From positions 1 through 13,078 of the forward strand of contig JAYEPB010000073.1 in NCBI GenBank assembly GCA_034723595.1: a DNA stretch of 13,078 nt. Reading direction: 5' to 3'. This DNA is from JAGLGH01 sp034723595. Its GTDB lineage: Archaea; Nanobdellota; Nanobdellia; Woesearchaeales; JAGLGH01. A model generated the notes under the pieces. The model ran no database searches. It saw nothing but the letters and a program-made list of their open reading frames with translations, and had not been told where the DNA came from. Shown in pieces: positions 6,651 to 13,078 of the stretch (positions are counted from its first letter, which is position 1; each line of letters opens with the position of its first letter). Both the position numbers and the translations under genes were made by a program.

Positions 6651-8103
6651 AAAATGTTTTTTTATGATAATACATAGATTTTACTATTCTAATGATTCTC
6701 TTGCTCTCGCCAATATATTTCAAAGGGTCTGCTATCTCCCGAAGAATTGATTCATCCAGCCTTGAAGTTACTGCCTTATTCTGCAAAAGTACGTCAATGA
6801 ACTGCTTCTTGTTTTCCCAGGCATCTGCTGCCAGCTCTCCCATCAGATCATGCGCCTCGCTTCTGGTCATGGGATTTTCCACAATCCTATGGTCTGTCAG
6901 ATATGTCATGACCTGCTGAGATGTAACAACACCATAGCTTCTCAGCACTCTTTCCTTAGCTCTATCTTCCCTTAATCCAATCCAATAGGCAATGCCTGAT
7001 AGTCTCCTTGCTGCATGGTCAAGAAATTTAAAACCATCTTCAAGATTTATCCTGCTGTTTGAAGAAGCAGCCAGATTTCTTGCATAAGGCATGTCGCAAT
7101 TTATCAATGCTGTAACAAGATTGCCAATGCCATAATTCCTTGCAGACATATTCTGCTCTTCTATGACTGGATTTCCATTTTTTGCATCCTTATGAGGCAT
7201 TGCAGAAGAACCTTTTTTCTTCTTTGGATTTGTATTGATGAATATATTGACATCATCGTTTCTGCCCAATGCTATATACTTGGCTATGTTATTTACAGTC
7301 TCACCAGTCCGCGCAAGAACATAAGATATGTCAGCCTCAAATTCCAGACCAGGCACCTGGGCTGGAGCAATCATGTGTCCTATTTTCAAATCCTGGCAAT
7401 ATTGCTCTTGGAGATTCATGCCGCTCATGCCAAGAGCAGAAGCAGAATGATGGTTTCCTGTCGCATCTGCCCATTTCCCCCTTATTGAAAAATTATAGAA
7501 GAATTTCAGCACCTGCAAATCTGTCTGGAGCATTTCAGCATAGTGCGCCAGAGGACGACCAGCAACTGTAGGCAGGGCATCATAACCATGGCTTTGATCC
7601 ATGTGAGGCTTGTCAATCCATTCTATTGACTTTTCAATAATTATATCTCTCAGATTCTCAATTGTATCAGCTATAACATCAAGCGATTGCTTCAACTGAA
7701 GCGCCCTTGCAGGCTGGGTTGTGTCTGCGCTGGTTTTTGCCTTATTGATATGCGCTCCTGCGTCCCTGCTTACAACTTCCTCTAATGCAGTGTTTATAGC
7801 AATGACATCATGACCAGTCTTTTCCTCAAGTTCCCTTATCCTGTCAGGGTCAACATGATAAAGATTTGCTTTGGATTCTATCTCTTCTGCATGTGCAGGG
7901 GGAACAATATCAGGATACAGCTTGCTCAGTGTCAGGGCTGACTGCGCCTGTGCTTTCAAAGAGTATTCAAATGTCTTTTCAGGTCCCCATATCTGTGCCA
8001 TTTCATAAGTTCCATATCTGCCTGCTGCAAGATCACTGGACTCAAGCTTGATTCCCTTTGGCTTTAGCGGTTTTGGCTGTGTCTTTGTTTTATCTTCTGC
8101 CAT
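6649..8103 (-). CDS. purB: Adenylosuccinate lyase
   Basis: PurB belongs to the fumarase/aspartase superfamily and splits SAICAR to AICAR + fumarate, and adenylosuccinate to AMP + fumarate. The 484 residues are close to the family length. Visible conserved regions are KTSADTTQPAR (123-133, the TSxD substrate loop), SHGYDALPTVAG (171-182, with the family His at 172), and the flexible signature loop GSSAMPHK (298-305). The signature is atypical: canonical GSSAMPxKxNP becomes GSSAMPHKDAKNGNP, four residues longer between Lys and NP. The start ATG at 8101-8103 follows GTGAT (8111-8115), a good match to archaeal anti-SD pairing with a 7-nt spacer, and lies 3 nt after the purC stop. The N-terminal 20 residues are Lys/Pro-rich and probably flexible. 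Its position after purC matches pathway order. Confidence 0.92.
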   Translation of the reverse strand: MAEDKTKTQPKPLKPKGIKLESSDLAAGRYGTYEMAQIWGPEKTFEYSLKAQAQSALTLSKLYPDIVPPAHAEEIESKANLYHVDPDRIRELEEKTGHDVIAINTALEEVVSRDAGAHINKAKTSADTTQPARALQLKQSLDVIADTIENLRDIIIEKSIEWIDKPHMDQSHGYDALPTVAGRPLAHYAEMLQTDLQVLKFFYNFSIRGKWADATGNHHSASALGMSGMNLQEQYCQDLKIGHMIAPAQVPGLEFEADISYVLARTGETVNNIAKYIALGRNDDVNIFINTNPKKKKGSSAMPHKDAKNGNPVIEEQNMSARNYGIGNLVTALINCDMPYARNLAASSNSRINLEDGFKFLDHAARRLSGIAYWIGLREDRAKERVLRSYGVVTSQQVMTYLTDHRIVENPMTRSEAHDLMGELAADAWENKKQFIDVLLQNKAVTSRLDESILREIADPLKYIGESKRIIRIVKSMYYHKKTF

Positions 8104-8106
8104 CTT

Positions 8107-9291
8107 TTACATCACAAGATTATCTACTATTGTCTGGAGTCCAGTTATAACTCTCTCATCTCTTGGTCTCATGTCAGGTTCAAATTCTTTTCCAAGAAGA
8201 TGTTGTATCCCCATTATGTATCGCACAGCAATTTTGACTCTCTGTTCGTCAGTATATCCTGCATCACCTTTTGAGAATCCTCTTGCAAACTCTTTTGAAT
8301 AAGATTTTGGGCAAATAATCACATTATTGTCTACTATGTAATCTTCCTCTTTTAGGTTATCCTGTGTCTGCAATAAATAAGTTATAAGATCACTATCTTT
8401 CTTAGAATAAAACACCTCAGACTGCTTATTATAATCATCTGCAAGCCAGAATCTTGATGAATCAAGAGTATAAAGTTCATCCTGCGAAACAATCTCTCCT
8501 TTGCTGTTTTTTCCATGCTCAGTCTTTGTATCAACCAGAATAATGCCTTTTTCTTTTAGGAAATATGATACCATCCCAAATGCAAAGAGTGAGCTGTTGA
8601 TTATCTGAGTATATTCCTGCGGAGTGCATATATTATTTTTAAAAAGATAATCTGGTTTTACTGTCATGTCATGCTCATCAGACTTTGTTGAAGGCGTATC
8701 CATGACATAAGGTAAATCCCCATTAGGCACAAGACCTTTTGGCAGAGAATGTCCTGCAAATTCTCTTTTTCCCTGCACAATATAAGCATGATATAATGAT
8801 GTTTCAGTTGAGCTTTTTGCCAGATAAAGCCTAAGCACATTCTCAAATGGGATTTGCTGCAGGTTTTCAGCTGCAATCACAACTGAATTAGCAGCAAGCC
8901 CTGGCACATCATACTGCGATGTTCCAATCGCTTCCTTAACCAGGTTTAGCATGAAGTTATGGTTTTCAGCAAGAATCTGATCTTTGAAAGGAATATCACC
9001 CCTGACTATATCATGGGTTGATATTTTTGGATTTCTTACCATCAGCCTCGGAGGGATGCCCTTTTTTGTATTTAATAGAGGGTTTTCAAACTCAATTACT
9101 GCCTCAACTTCCTTGTCATAATAACTACCATTGCTGCCAAAAATAGAGTCAGAAACCTTGCCTGGCTTTATAATATAGTCTGCCAGTCTTGGAACTGCTC
9201 CTGAATCAAGAATCTCCTGAGTCGGTGTTATTGAACCTTCTTTAGCCATATATTTGACTACTAAATCTTCTGCTTGTTTTTCTGATAACAT
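8107..9291 (-). CDS. purC: SAICAR synthetase (phosphoribosylaminoimidazole-succinocarboxamide synthase), long form
   Basis: PurC couples CAIR with aspartate using ATP to form SAICAR. Conserved stretches from the chosen start are SGAVPRLADYIIKPGKVSD (30-48), QQIPFENVLRL (145-155), GKREFAGHSLPKGL (174-187), PSTKSDEHD (200-208, matching PTTKxxxHD), and VDTKTEHG (253-260) followed by DELYTLDSSRFW (271-282), the ADP/Mg and CAIR-site signatures. TEHG replaces the usual LEFG. At 394 residues it is longer than ordinary bacterial PurC (about 240) and yeast Ade1 (about 306). The extra length is spread through the protein and its C-terminal third. A start at 9315 is possible, but ATG 9289-9291 has GGGGGG (9298-9303) with a 6-nt spacer and sits 1 nt after the purE stop, so it is preferred. 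Confidence 0.9.
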   Translation of the reverse strand: MLSEKQAEDLVVKYMAKEGSITPTQEILDSGAVPRLADYIIKPGKVSDSIFGSNGSYYDKEVEAVIEFENPLLNTKKGIPPRLMVRNPKISTHDIVRGDIPFKDQILAENHNFMLNLVKEAIGTSQYDVPGLAANSVVIAAENLQQIPFENVLRLYLAKSSTETSLYHAYIVQGKREFAGHSLPKGLVPNGDLPYVMDTPSTKSDEHDMTVKPDYLFKNNICTPQEYTQIINSSLFAFGMVSYFLKEKGIILVDTKTEHGKNSKGEIVSQDELYTLDSSRFWLADDYNKQSEVFYSKKDSDLITYLLQTQDNLKEEDYIVDNNVIICPKSYSKEFARGFSKGDAGYTDEQRVKIAVRYIMGIQHLLGKEFEPDMRPRDERVITGLQTIVDNLVM

Positions 9292-9292
9292 G

Positions 9293-9829
9293 TTATTCCC
9301 CCCTGTATTTTTCATTTATTTTAAAATCATCAGTTTCAAGTGCCTCGAGCTTTGCTCCTTTATCTGTTTCCAGCAGAGTATGGTATTTAGGATTAATTCC
9401 TGCATACATCTGCGCGATGAATCTTCCTACATTAGCAGGCTTTGCAATATATGCATTAGAACTGCCTGGCGGATTCCTCAGGCAGCTGTCATTTGGCGCA
9501 TCAGGCGGACAGCTTATAACAGGTCCAAGTACATGATATGATAATGTTCCAGACAGCGCATCAGTACCTCCTGCGACTGCAACAAAAGCAACAAGCCCGC
9601 TTAATCCATTATATTCATTAATTATCTCCATTAGTTTCTCAGGCTGCTTGTGCGCAGAGCATATCCTCACCTGATAAGGTATTTTGTATTTGTCCAAAGA
9701 TTCTGCAATCTTCTGTATGTGCGATTTTTCGCCTTCTGCCTTTGGCTTATCGTCGCTGCCAGACCCTGCCAGGATGACAGCGCATCCTGTATTGGATTTA
9801 ATATGTTCATTGAATTTTTCATCTATCAT
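9293..9829 (-). CDS. purE: N5-CAIR mutase / AIR carboxylase family protein, class II-like
   Basis: PurE makes CAIR from AIR or N5-CAIR. Of 178 residues the core is standard: GSGSDD (22-27), RICSAHKQPEKL (55-66), VAVAGGTDALSG (83-94), VISCPPDAPNDSCLRNPPGSSN (starting 104) and IAQMYAG (138-144). Class I enzymes, which need PurK-made N5-CAIR, carry SAHRTP. SAHK is the hallmark of class II enzymes, which use AIR and CO2 directly, as in the human PAICS PurE domain and Treponema PurE. So this is more likely a true AIR carboxylase, consistent with no purK in the operon, though purK could lie elsewhere. A charged tail of about 30 residues follows the core. The start is fixed by the archaeal Shine-Dalgarno GGTGA (9836-9840), 6 nt before the ATG. 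Confidence 0.92.
   Translation of the reverse strand: MIDEKFNEHIKSNTGCAVILAGSGSDDKPKAEGEKSHIQKIAESLDKYKIPYQVRICSAHKQPEKLMEIINEYNGLSGLVAFVAVAGGTDALSGTLSYHVLGPVISCPPDAPNDSCLRNPPGSSNAYIAKPANVGRFIAQMYAGINPKYHTLLETDKGAKLEALETDDFKINEKYRGE
9298..9303 (-). promoter_or_regulatory. Strong purC ribosome binding site deciding the start
   Basis: GGGGGG on the minus strand lies 6 nt before ATG 9289-9291 and inside the last codons of purE. It supports 9291 over the upstream in-frame ATG at 9315, which would overlap purE by 23 nt. Confidence 0.6.
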
Positions 9830-9835
9830 TTGTCT

Positions 9836-9840
9836 TCACC
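9836..9840 (-). promoter_or_regulatory. purE ribosome binding site
   Basis: GGTGA on the minus strand, 6 nt before the purE ATG (9827-9829), is an archaeal-type Shine-Dalgarno. The 63-nt gap upstream (9830-9892) is the longest within the operon and shows no clear promoter or stem-loop. Confidence 0.6.
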
Positions 9841-9892
9841 ATTTTTAGTGTTGCCATGCTTATTTTTGTTATACCCATCATGACTCTTACTA

Positions 9893-10270
9893 CTATTGCC
9901 TCTTTTTTAATTTATCTTCAACACGTTTTTTAACTAATTTATATCTTTTCAGAGTGGAAGCTTTTAAAGCAGATTCACAATTCAATACAGTATCTCTTGA
10001 TTTTACTTCATCAAAGCAAATCACAGTCCCCCTGGGAAATTGTTCCAATGTAAGATCAACATCTTTGTTGTCAGGCAATCTGTTCCAATAATGATTATTA
10101 TGCTTACAATATAATAAATCCCCACCAAAATAATCCTGAATTATTAAGGCTGTTACTGCACATTGGCCATATGAAGGATTTTCCTGAGTCCATTCATCAG
10201 CATACTCTGGATAACAAGTATCCTTATCCCATGATTCTATAATGGCTTTTTTTATATCCTTTAATTGCAT
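9893..10270 (-). CDS. YunG-like small protein of unknown function
   Basis: A 125-residue cytoplasmic protein with no signal peptide or membrane segment. The arrangement ESWDKDTCYPE (12-22), then NPSYGQCAVTALIIQDYFGGDLL (starting 31), then HYWNRLPDNKDVDLT (60-74), then SRDTVL and a basic C-terminal helix resembles, from memory, the family named after Bacillus subtilis YunG. Its biochemical function is not known to me. The invariant-looking Cys37 (GQCAVTA) and His60 (HYWN) followed by an Asp would suit a papain-like Cys-His hydrolase or transferase fold, but that is speculation. It starts 16 nt after the guaA stop, with AAGGA upstream of its ATG, and precedes purE by 63 nt, so it is cotranscribed with purine genes. 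Its base composition is visibly more AT-rich than guaA or purE, hinting at later insertion. Confidence 0.65.
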   Translation of the reverse strand: MQLKDIKKAIIESWDKDTCYPEYADEWTQENPSYGQCAVTALIIQDYFGGDLLYCKHNNHYWNRLPDNKDVDLTLEQFPRGTVICFDEVKSRDTVLNCESALKASTLKRYKLVKKRVEDKLKKRQ

Positions 10271-10286
10271 ATTTAATTTCCTTTTA

Positions 10287-12203
10287 TCATTCCCAGCATG
10301 TAGTTGCAGGAGGCTTATCTGTCACATCTATCACAAAAGCGCCAATATCATATTTTTTCAATAACGCATCATGAATCTCATTAAGGCATTGCCATGACAT
10401 CTGCGCAGGTTTTAATGCATTATTCTTCTGATACTCTTCAATATCTGCCTGCTTTAAATCCAATGGCCTGACTGGAGAGACTGTCATGAAATCATCAGTT
10501 GAAACTGCCCTAAGTGCAATGCTTCTCTTGCTGCTGCTGTATATATCAGAGCCAAACAGCACAAAGATAGTCTGGCTTATATGATCATCAAATCCATATT
10601 TTTCAATAATTTTTCTTCCCTTATAATCAGCTTCTTTAAGCAGGTCAACAGTCTCTCTGCAAACTGTTGTGGGTATAAGCTTGTCAAGATATTGGTCAGG
10701 AGACTGCATTTCAGTATTATCGTTGCTGATATCATATACAATCCTGTTCACATTATGGATTTCAGTAGGTATTCTTTTTGCAGCATTTCTTATCTTTTTC
10801 CAGTCTCTTTTTCCTTTCAGCAGCGCAAGGTATGAATATGTTCTTCCGTCACCCTGAACACCGACTGTTTTTATTGGAAGAGCATAGCCCTGCAATCCTT
10901 CTTCTTCAGCAATCATTCTGATCTTATCATTGATTCTGTAAAATTCATCATTAATCCATTCTGGGAGTCCATTGACTATCCTTATGCCAAGTCCAGGTCC
11001 TGGGAAGGGCTGCCTTTCAGAGATTTCAACTGGCAAACCTACCTCTCTCGCTGCTTCTCTGACTTCATCTTTGAATATCAATCTGTTTGGCTCAACAATC
11101 TTACCCTCTTTCTTCATATCCTCAATAAATTTGCATCCAACATTATGATGTGATTTTATGTTTGCAGCATTTTTGCCTACTCCTTTTCCGCTTTCAATCA
11201 GGTCTGTGTATAATGTGCCCTGCGCAAGAAATGTCTTTTTATGGTCAAGATTCAACTTTTTAAGCATCCTCTGCTGTATATCTCCAAAAAGATTGCCTAT
11301 TGCTTTTCTTTTTTCTTCAGGGTCATGCATACCTTCAACAGCCTTGATGAATTCATCCTCTGCCCTGTATATAATCAGGTCTTTTATGCCTGCATCTTTT
11401 AAGCTTTTTTCAACTTCTTCAGTTTCATGCTTTCTCATCAGTCCATCAATATATAGGGCATATGTTTTTCCTATGCCTTCTGTCTGGGCAAGCACTGCTG
11501 CCACAAAAGCAGAATCAACTCCTCCGCTGACAAAATAAATCACATCATTTTCTCCAACAGTATTTTTTATGTATTCTTTGCATTCTTCGATGTAATTGCC
11601 CATTGTCCAGTCATTGCCGCAGCCGCAGATATTATGCGCAAAATTTGAGATAATGTCAAGTCCTTTGGGAGTATGAGTTACTTCAGGATGGAACTGAATA
11701 CCATAGATTTTTCTTTTATCATCTGCTATTGCTGCTGTATGACTATCTGTGCTGGCGATTATCTTAAATCCTTTGGCAAGCATTTTGCCATCAACACTGT
11801 CTCCATGGCTCATCCATGCAGTTATTTTATTTTCCAGGTCTGAAAACAAGGGATGGTTGTTGTTAATATATATGTTTGTCTTTCCATATTCTTTTATGAT
11901 ATCACTACCGTGAAGCATTCCTCCTCCGAGCAGATGATTAATGTGCTGCATACCATAGCAGATTCCCAGGATAGGTATTCCAAGTTCAAATAGATATTCA
12001 TTGACATGTGGCGCACCAATCTCATAAACACTATCAGGACCTCCAGAAAGAATTATGCCTTTTGGCTTTTCCTTTATGATGTTTCCTATATTGTAATTGC
12101 AGTCCTGGATTTCTGAGAAGACATTGCATTTTCTGACTGCCTTGGCAATCAGCTGCGTGTATTGGCCTCCAAAATCCAGAACAAGTATTTTCTCTCTTTT
12201 CAT
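10287..12203 (-). CDS. guaA: GMP synthase (glutamine-hydrolysing), long human-like form
   Basis: GuaA converts XMP + ATP + glutamine to GMP. The class I glutamine amidotransferase domain occupies about 1-195: SGGPDSVY (53-60), nucleophile Cys82 in GICYGMQ, and FHPEV with His172 and Glu174. The ATP pyrophosphatase domain follows, with P-loop SGGVDS (226-231), QGTLYTDLIES (328-338), HHNVG (352-356) and QPFPGPGLGIRI (398-409). Bacterial GuaA is about 510-525 residues; this one has 638. The extra 110 or so residues sit in the dimerisation region after HNVNRIVYDIS (483-493), before ALRAVSTDDFMT (563-574) and the terminal TDKPPATTCWE. Human GMPS has the same arrangement. Many archaea split GuaA into two genes; here both activities are fused. 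As first gene of the operon it has a TATA-like box and probably a leaderless start. Confidence 0.95.
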   Translation of the reverse strand: MKREKILVLDFGGQYTQLIAKAVRKCNVFSEIQDCNYNIGNIIKEKPKGIILSGGPDSVYEIGAPHVNEYLFELGIPILGICYGMQHINHLLGGGMLHGSDIIKEYGKTNIYINNNHPLFSDLENKITAWMSHGDSVDGKMLAKGFKIIASTDSHTAAIADDKRKIYGIQFHPEVTHTPKGLDIISNFAHNICGCGNDWTMGNYIEECKEYIKNTVGENDVIYFVSGGVDSAFVAAVLAQTEGIGKTYALYIDGLMRKHETEEVEKSLKDAGIKDLIIYRAEDEFIKAVEGMHDPEEKRKAIGNLFGDIQQRMLKKLNLDHKKTFLAQGTLYTDLIESGKGVGKNAANIKSHHNVGCKFIEDMKKEGKIVEPNRLIFKDEVREAAREVGLPVEISERQPFPGPGLGIRIVNGLPEWINDEFYRINDKIRMIAEEEGLQGYALPIKTVGVQGDGRTYSYLALLKGKRDWKKIRNAAKRIPTEIHNVNRIVYDISNDNTEMQSPDQYLDKLIPTTVCRETVDLLKEADYKGRKIIEKYGFDDHISQTIFVLFGSDIYSSSKRSIALRAVSTDDFMTVSPVRPLDLKQADIEEYQKNNALKPAQMSWQCLNEIHDALLKKYDIGAFVIDVTDKPPATTCWE

Positions 12204-12228
12204 ATACTAATTTCAATTAAATAACTTA

Positions 12229-12236
12229 TTAATAAA
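12229..12236 (-). promoter_or_regulatory. TATA-like box of the guaA-pur operon
   Basis: TTTATTAA on the minus strand lies about 26-33 nt upstream of the guaA ATG (12201-12203), placing the start site at or near the ATG. No Shine-Dalgarno is seen in the intervening sequence, so the operon mRNA is probably leaderless. The 54-nt gap to the upstream gene is too short for much other regulation. Confidence 0.4.
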
Positions 12237-12257
12237 GCTTTTCTTAAATTCAGTATC

Positions 12258-12929
12258 TCAGTAACTTTCTTTATGAAGTTGTTGGTTTATTGATAGTATT
12301 TTTTTTATTGATAAGATTGTTTCAAGATAGTCTCCTAACTTGTCATTTAATATGGATATTATTAATGGTCTGATAGATCTATAATAATATTTTAATTCTG
12401 AATTAGTCAAAGGCTCATGATTAAATATTTTGTTCATTATTTTTATTTTTCCTTCAGAAAAAGTAATTGCTAATGCTTTATTTAAACTTAATTTTTTTCT
12501 CATCTTTATTCTTTCATTCAGAAGTTTTTCATTTCTCTCTTCTTTATTTCTAATTGAATTTATAAATTCAGAATGATAATATTCTAGTTCAGATTTTTTA
12601 ATATTGTAATTAAGATTATATTCATCTATAATTCTTATAATGTGGTTGTTTCCCATACCTTCTAATTCAAATATTTTGTTTGTGATAATTATAATTTTAT
12701 TGAATGTTTCGATTATTTCTTTATTATCATCTCTTTTTGATAAGGTTAACTTACTAATAATTTTTCCATAATCAAATTCCTTTTGCAACAATAAAGGAAT
12801 TGCAAGATTTAATCTTTCTTTACGCATCAACAAAATTTCAATAATTTCATCTTCAATGGAATTATAACTAGGAAATTCCAAATAGAATCCCCTCTTTTCT
12901 AAATCCCTGATTAACATTGCATCTTTCAT
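12258..12929 (-). CDS. Hypothetical AT-rich helical protein
   Basis: I do not recognise this 223-residue protein. It is predicted to be mostly alpha-helical and soluble, with no signal peptide or membrane helix and many Lys, Ile, Asn and Glu. Residues about 122-148 are highly charged and could form a coiled coil. Near the end, GKIKIMNKIFNHEPLTNSELKYYYRSIRP (starting 160) contains a 'PLTxSExxYYYRxxRP' block. This is reminiscent of the 'LTxTEREYYxRxxKxK' block I recall from archaeal and phage regulator-like proteins. That hints at nucleic-acid binding but is only pattern memory. Hand counts of two 60-base lines gave about 23% GC against about 42% in one guaA line, so its composition differs from its neighbours. 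The start ATG (12927-12929) has GTGA (12936-12939) 6 nt upstream. Confidence 0.75.
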   Translation of the reverse strand: MKDAMLIRDLEKRGFYLEFPSYNSIEDEIIEILLMRKERLNLAIPLLLQKEFDYGKIISKLTLSKRDDNKEIIETFNKIIIITNKIFELEGMGNNHIIRIIDEYNLNYNIKKSELEYYHSEFINSIRNKEERNEKLLNERIKMRKKLSLNKALAITFSEGKIKIMNKIFNHEPLTNSELKYYYRSIRPLIISILNDKLGDYLETILSIKKILSINQQLHKESY

Positions 12930-13007
12930 TTTATTTCACTTAATTTCTTTTTGTTCAATTTGATAATCAGTTCACACTTTTAATATTCTTGTCATTTTCT
13001 TCGTTTT

Positions 13008-13013
13008 GGTGAT
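13008..13013 (+). promoter_or_regulatory. Archaeal Shine-Dalgarno GGTGAT
   Basis: GGTGAT lies 4 nt before ATG 13018-13020 and is a strong match to the archaeal anti-Shine-Dalgarno. It supports a real plus-strand gene running off the right edge. A TATA-like TTTAATATT near 12979-12987 would give a short leader. Confidence 0.6.
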
Positions 13014-13017
13014 ATAA

Positions 13018-13078
13018 ATGAATGGATTAACCAAAAAGAAACGAAAATGGATTATACACCAGTTCAGGACTGGAAAAA
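13018..13078 (+). CDS. N-terminus of a probable HTH/transposase-like protein (partial)
   Basis: ATG at 13018 opens a frame with no stop to the window edge: 20 codons giving MNGLTKKKRKWIIHQFRTGK. A basic start of the form 'LTKKKxxWIIxQxxxGK' resembles the first helix of helix-turn-helix regions at the N-terminus of archaeal integrase-core transposases. The peptide is too short for certainty. The GGTGAT site upstream supports translation. It is divergent from the AT-rich hypothetical gene, with an 88-nt shared intergenic region (12930-13017). Confidence 0.45.
   Translation, partial: MNGLTKKKRKWIIHQFRTGK

Noticed and set aside
8664..8876. A 70-residue minus-strand frame inside purC
   Set aside because: It lies in another frame within the conserved PurC core (the GHSLPKGL region) and has no initiation signal.
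9819..9878. A 19-codon minus-strand frame across the yunG-like/purE gap, ending inside the purE start
   Set aside because: It would span the purE Shine-Dalgarno as a leader peptide, but has no ribosome binding site of its own, no biased composition and no attenuator hairpin.
9830..9892. Riboswitch or internal promoter between the yunG-like gene and purE
   Set aside because: The 63-nt gap has no convincing stem-loops, purine-aptamer core or properly placed TATA box.
12034..12216. A 60-residue minus-strand frame starting just upstream of guaA
   Set aside because: It overlaps the guaA start in another frame; the GuaA N-terminus (LVLDFGGQYTQLI) is unmistakable.

Overview
The window looks like a chromosomal segment of an AT-rich archaeon, most plausibly a DPANN-type lineage (Woesearchaeota/Pacearchaeota-like). 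The evidence is: GatD, the archaea-only subunit of the tRNA-dependent Glu-tRNA(Gln) amidotransferase; a large secreted multidomain protein with an archaeal PEF-CTERM-like tail; Shine-Dalgarno sites of the archaeal GGTGAT kind; and TATA-like boxes placed for leaderless or short-leader transcripts. The phylum is inferred. The domain Archaea is well supported.

Layout: every complete gene lies on the minus strand. Reading in the direction of transcription (from high to low coordinates) they are: a very AT-rich hypothetical protein (12258-12929); a tightly packed nucleotide-biosynthesis operon guaA - yunG-like - purE - purC - purB - purM (12203 down to 5125); a secreted LamG/MopE-motif surface protein (1614-4994); and gatD (186-1487). 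The window edges carry two plus-strand gene pieces. One is the last 39 codons of a probable transposase (1-120). The other is the first 20 codons of a probable helix-turn-helix or transposase-like protein (13018-13078). No stretch over about 300 bases lacks a gene, and I saw no tRNA, rRNA, CRISPR or riboswitch.

Function: PurM, PurE, PurC and PurB catalyse four consecutive steps of purine synthesis (FGAM to AIR to CAIR to SAICAR to AICAR, plus fumarate release). GuaA makes GMP from XMP at the end of the pathway. The genes are 1 to about 60 nt apart, and Shine-Dalgarno sites lie on or next to upstream stop codons, so they are probably cotranscribed and partly coupled in translation. The other purine genes (purF, purD, purN/T, purL/S/Q, purH/O/P, purA, guaB) are not here.

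The most interesting feature is that the purine enzymes are unusual forms. PurM is about 500 residues and appears to carry a second copy of its N-terminal ATP-binding domain, with signature motifs split between the two copies. GuaA is the long, human-like form with an extra dimerisation subdomain. PurE carries the SAHK motif of class II AIR carboxylases, which do not need PurK. PurB has a four-residue insertion inside its signature loop. PurC is far longer than usual. A small YunG-like protein of unknown function sits inside the operon.
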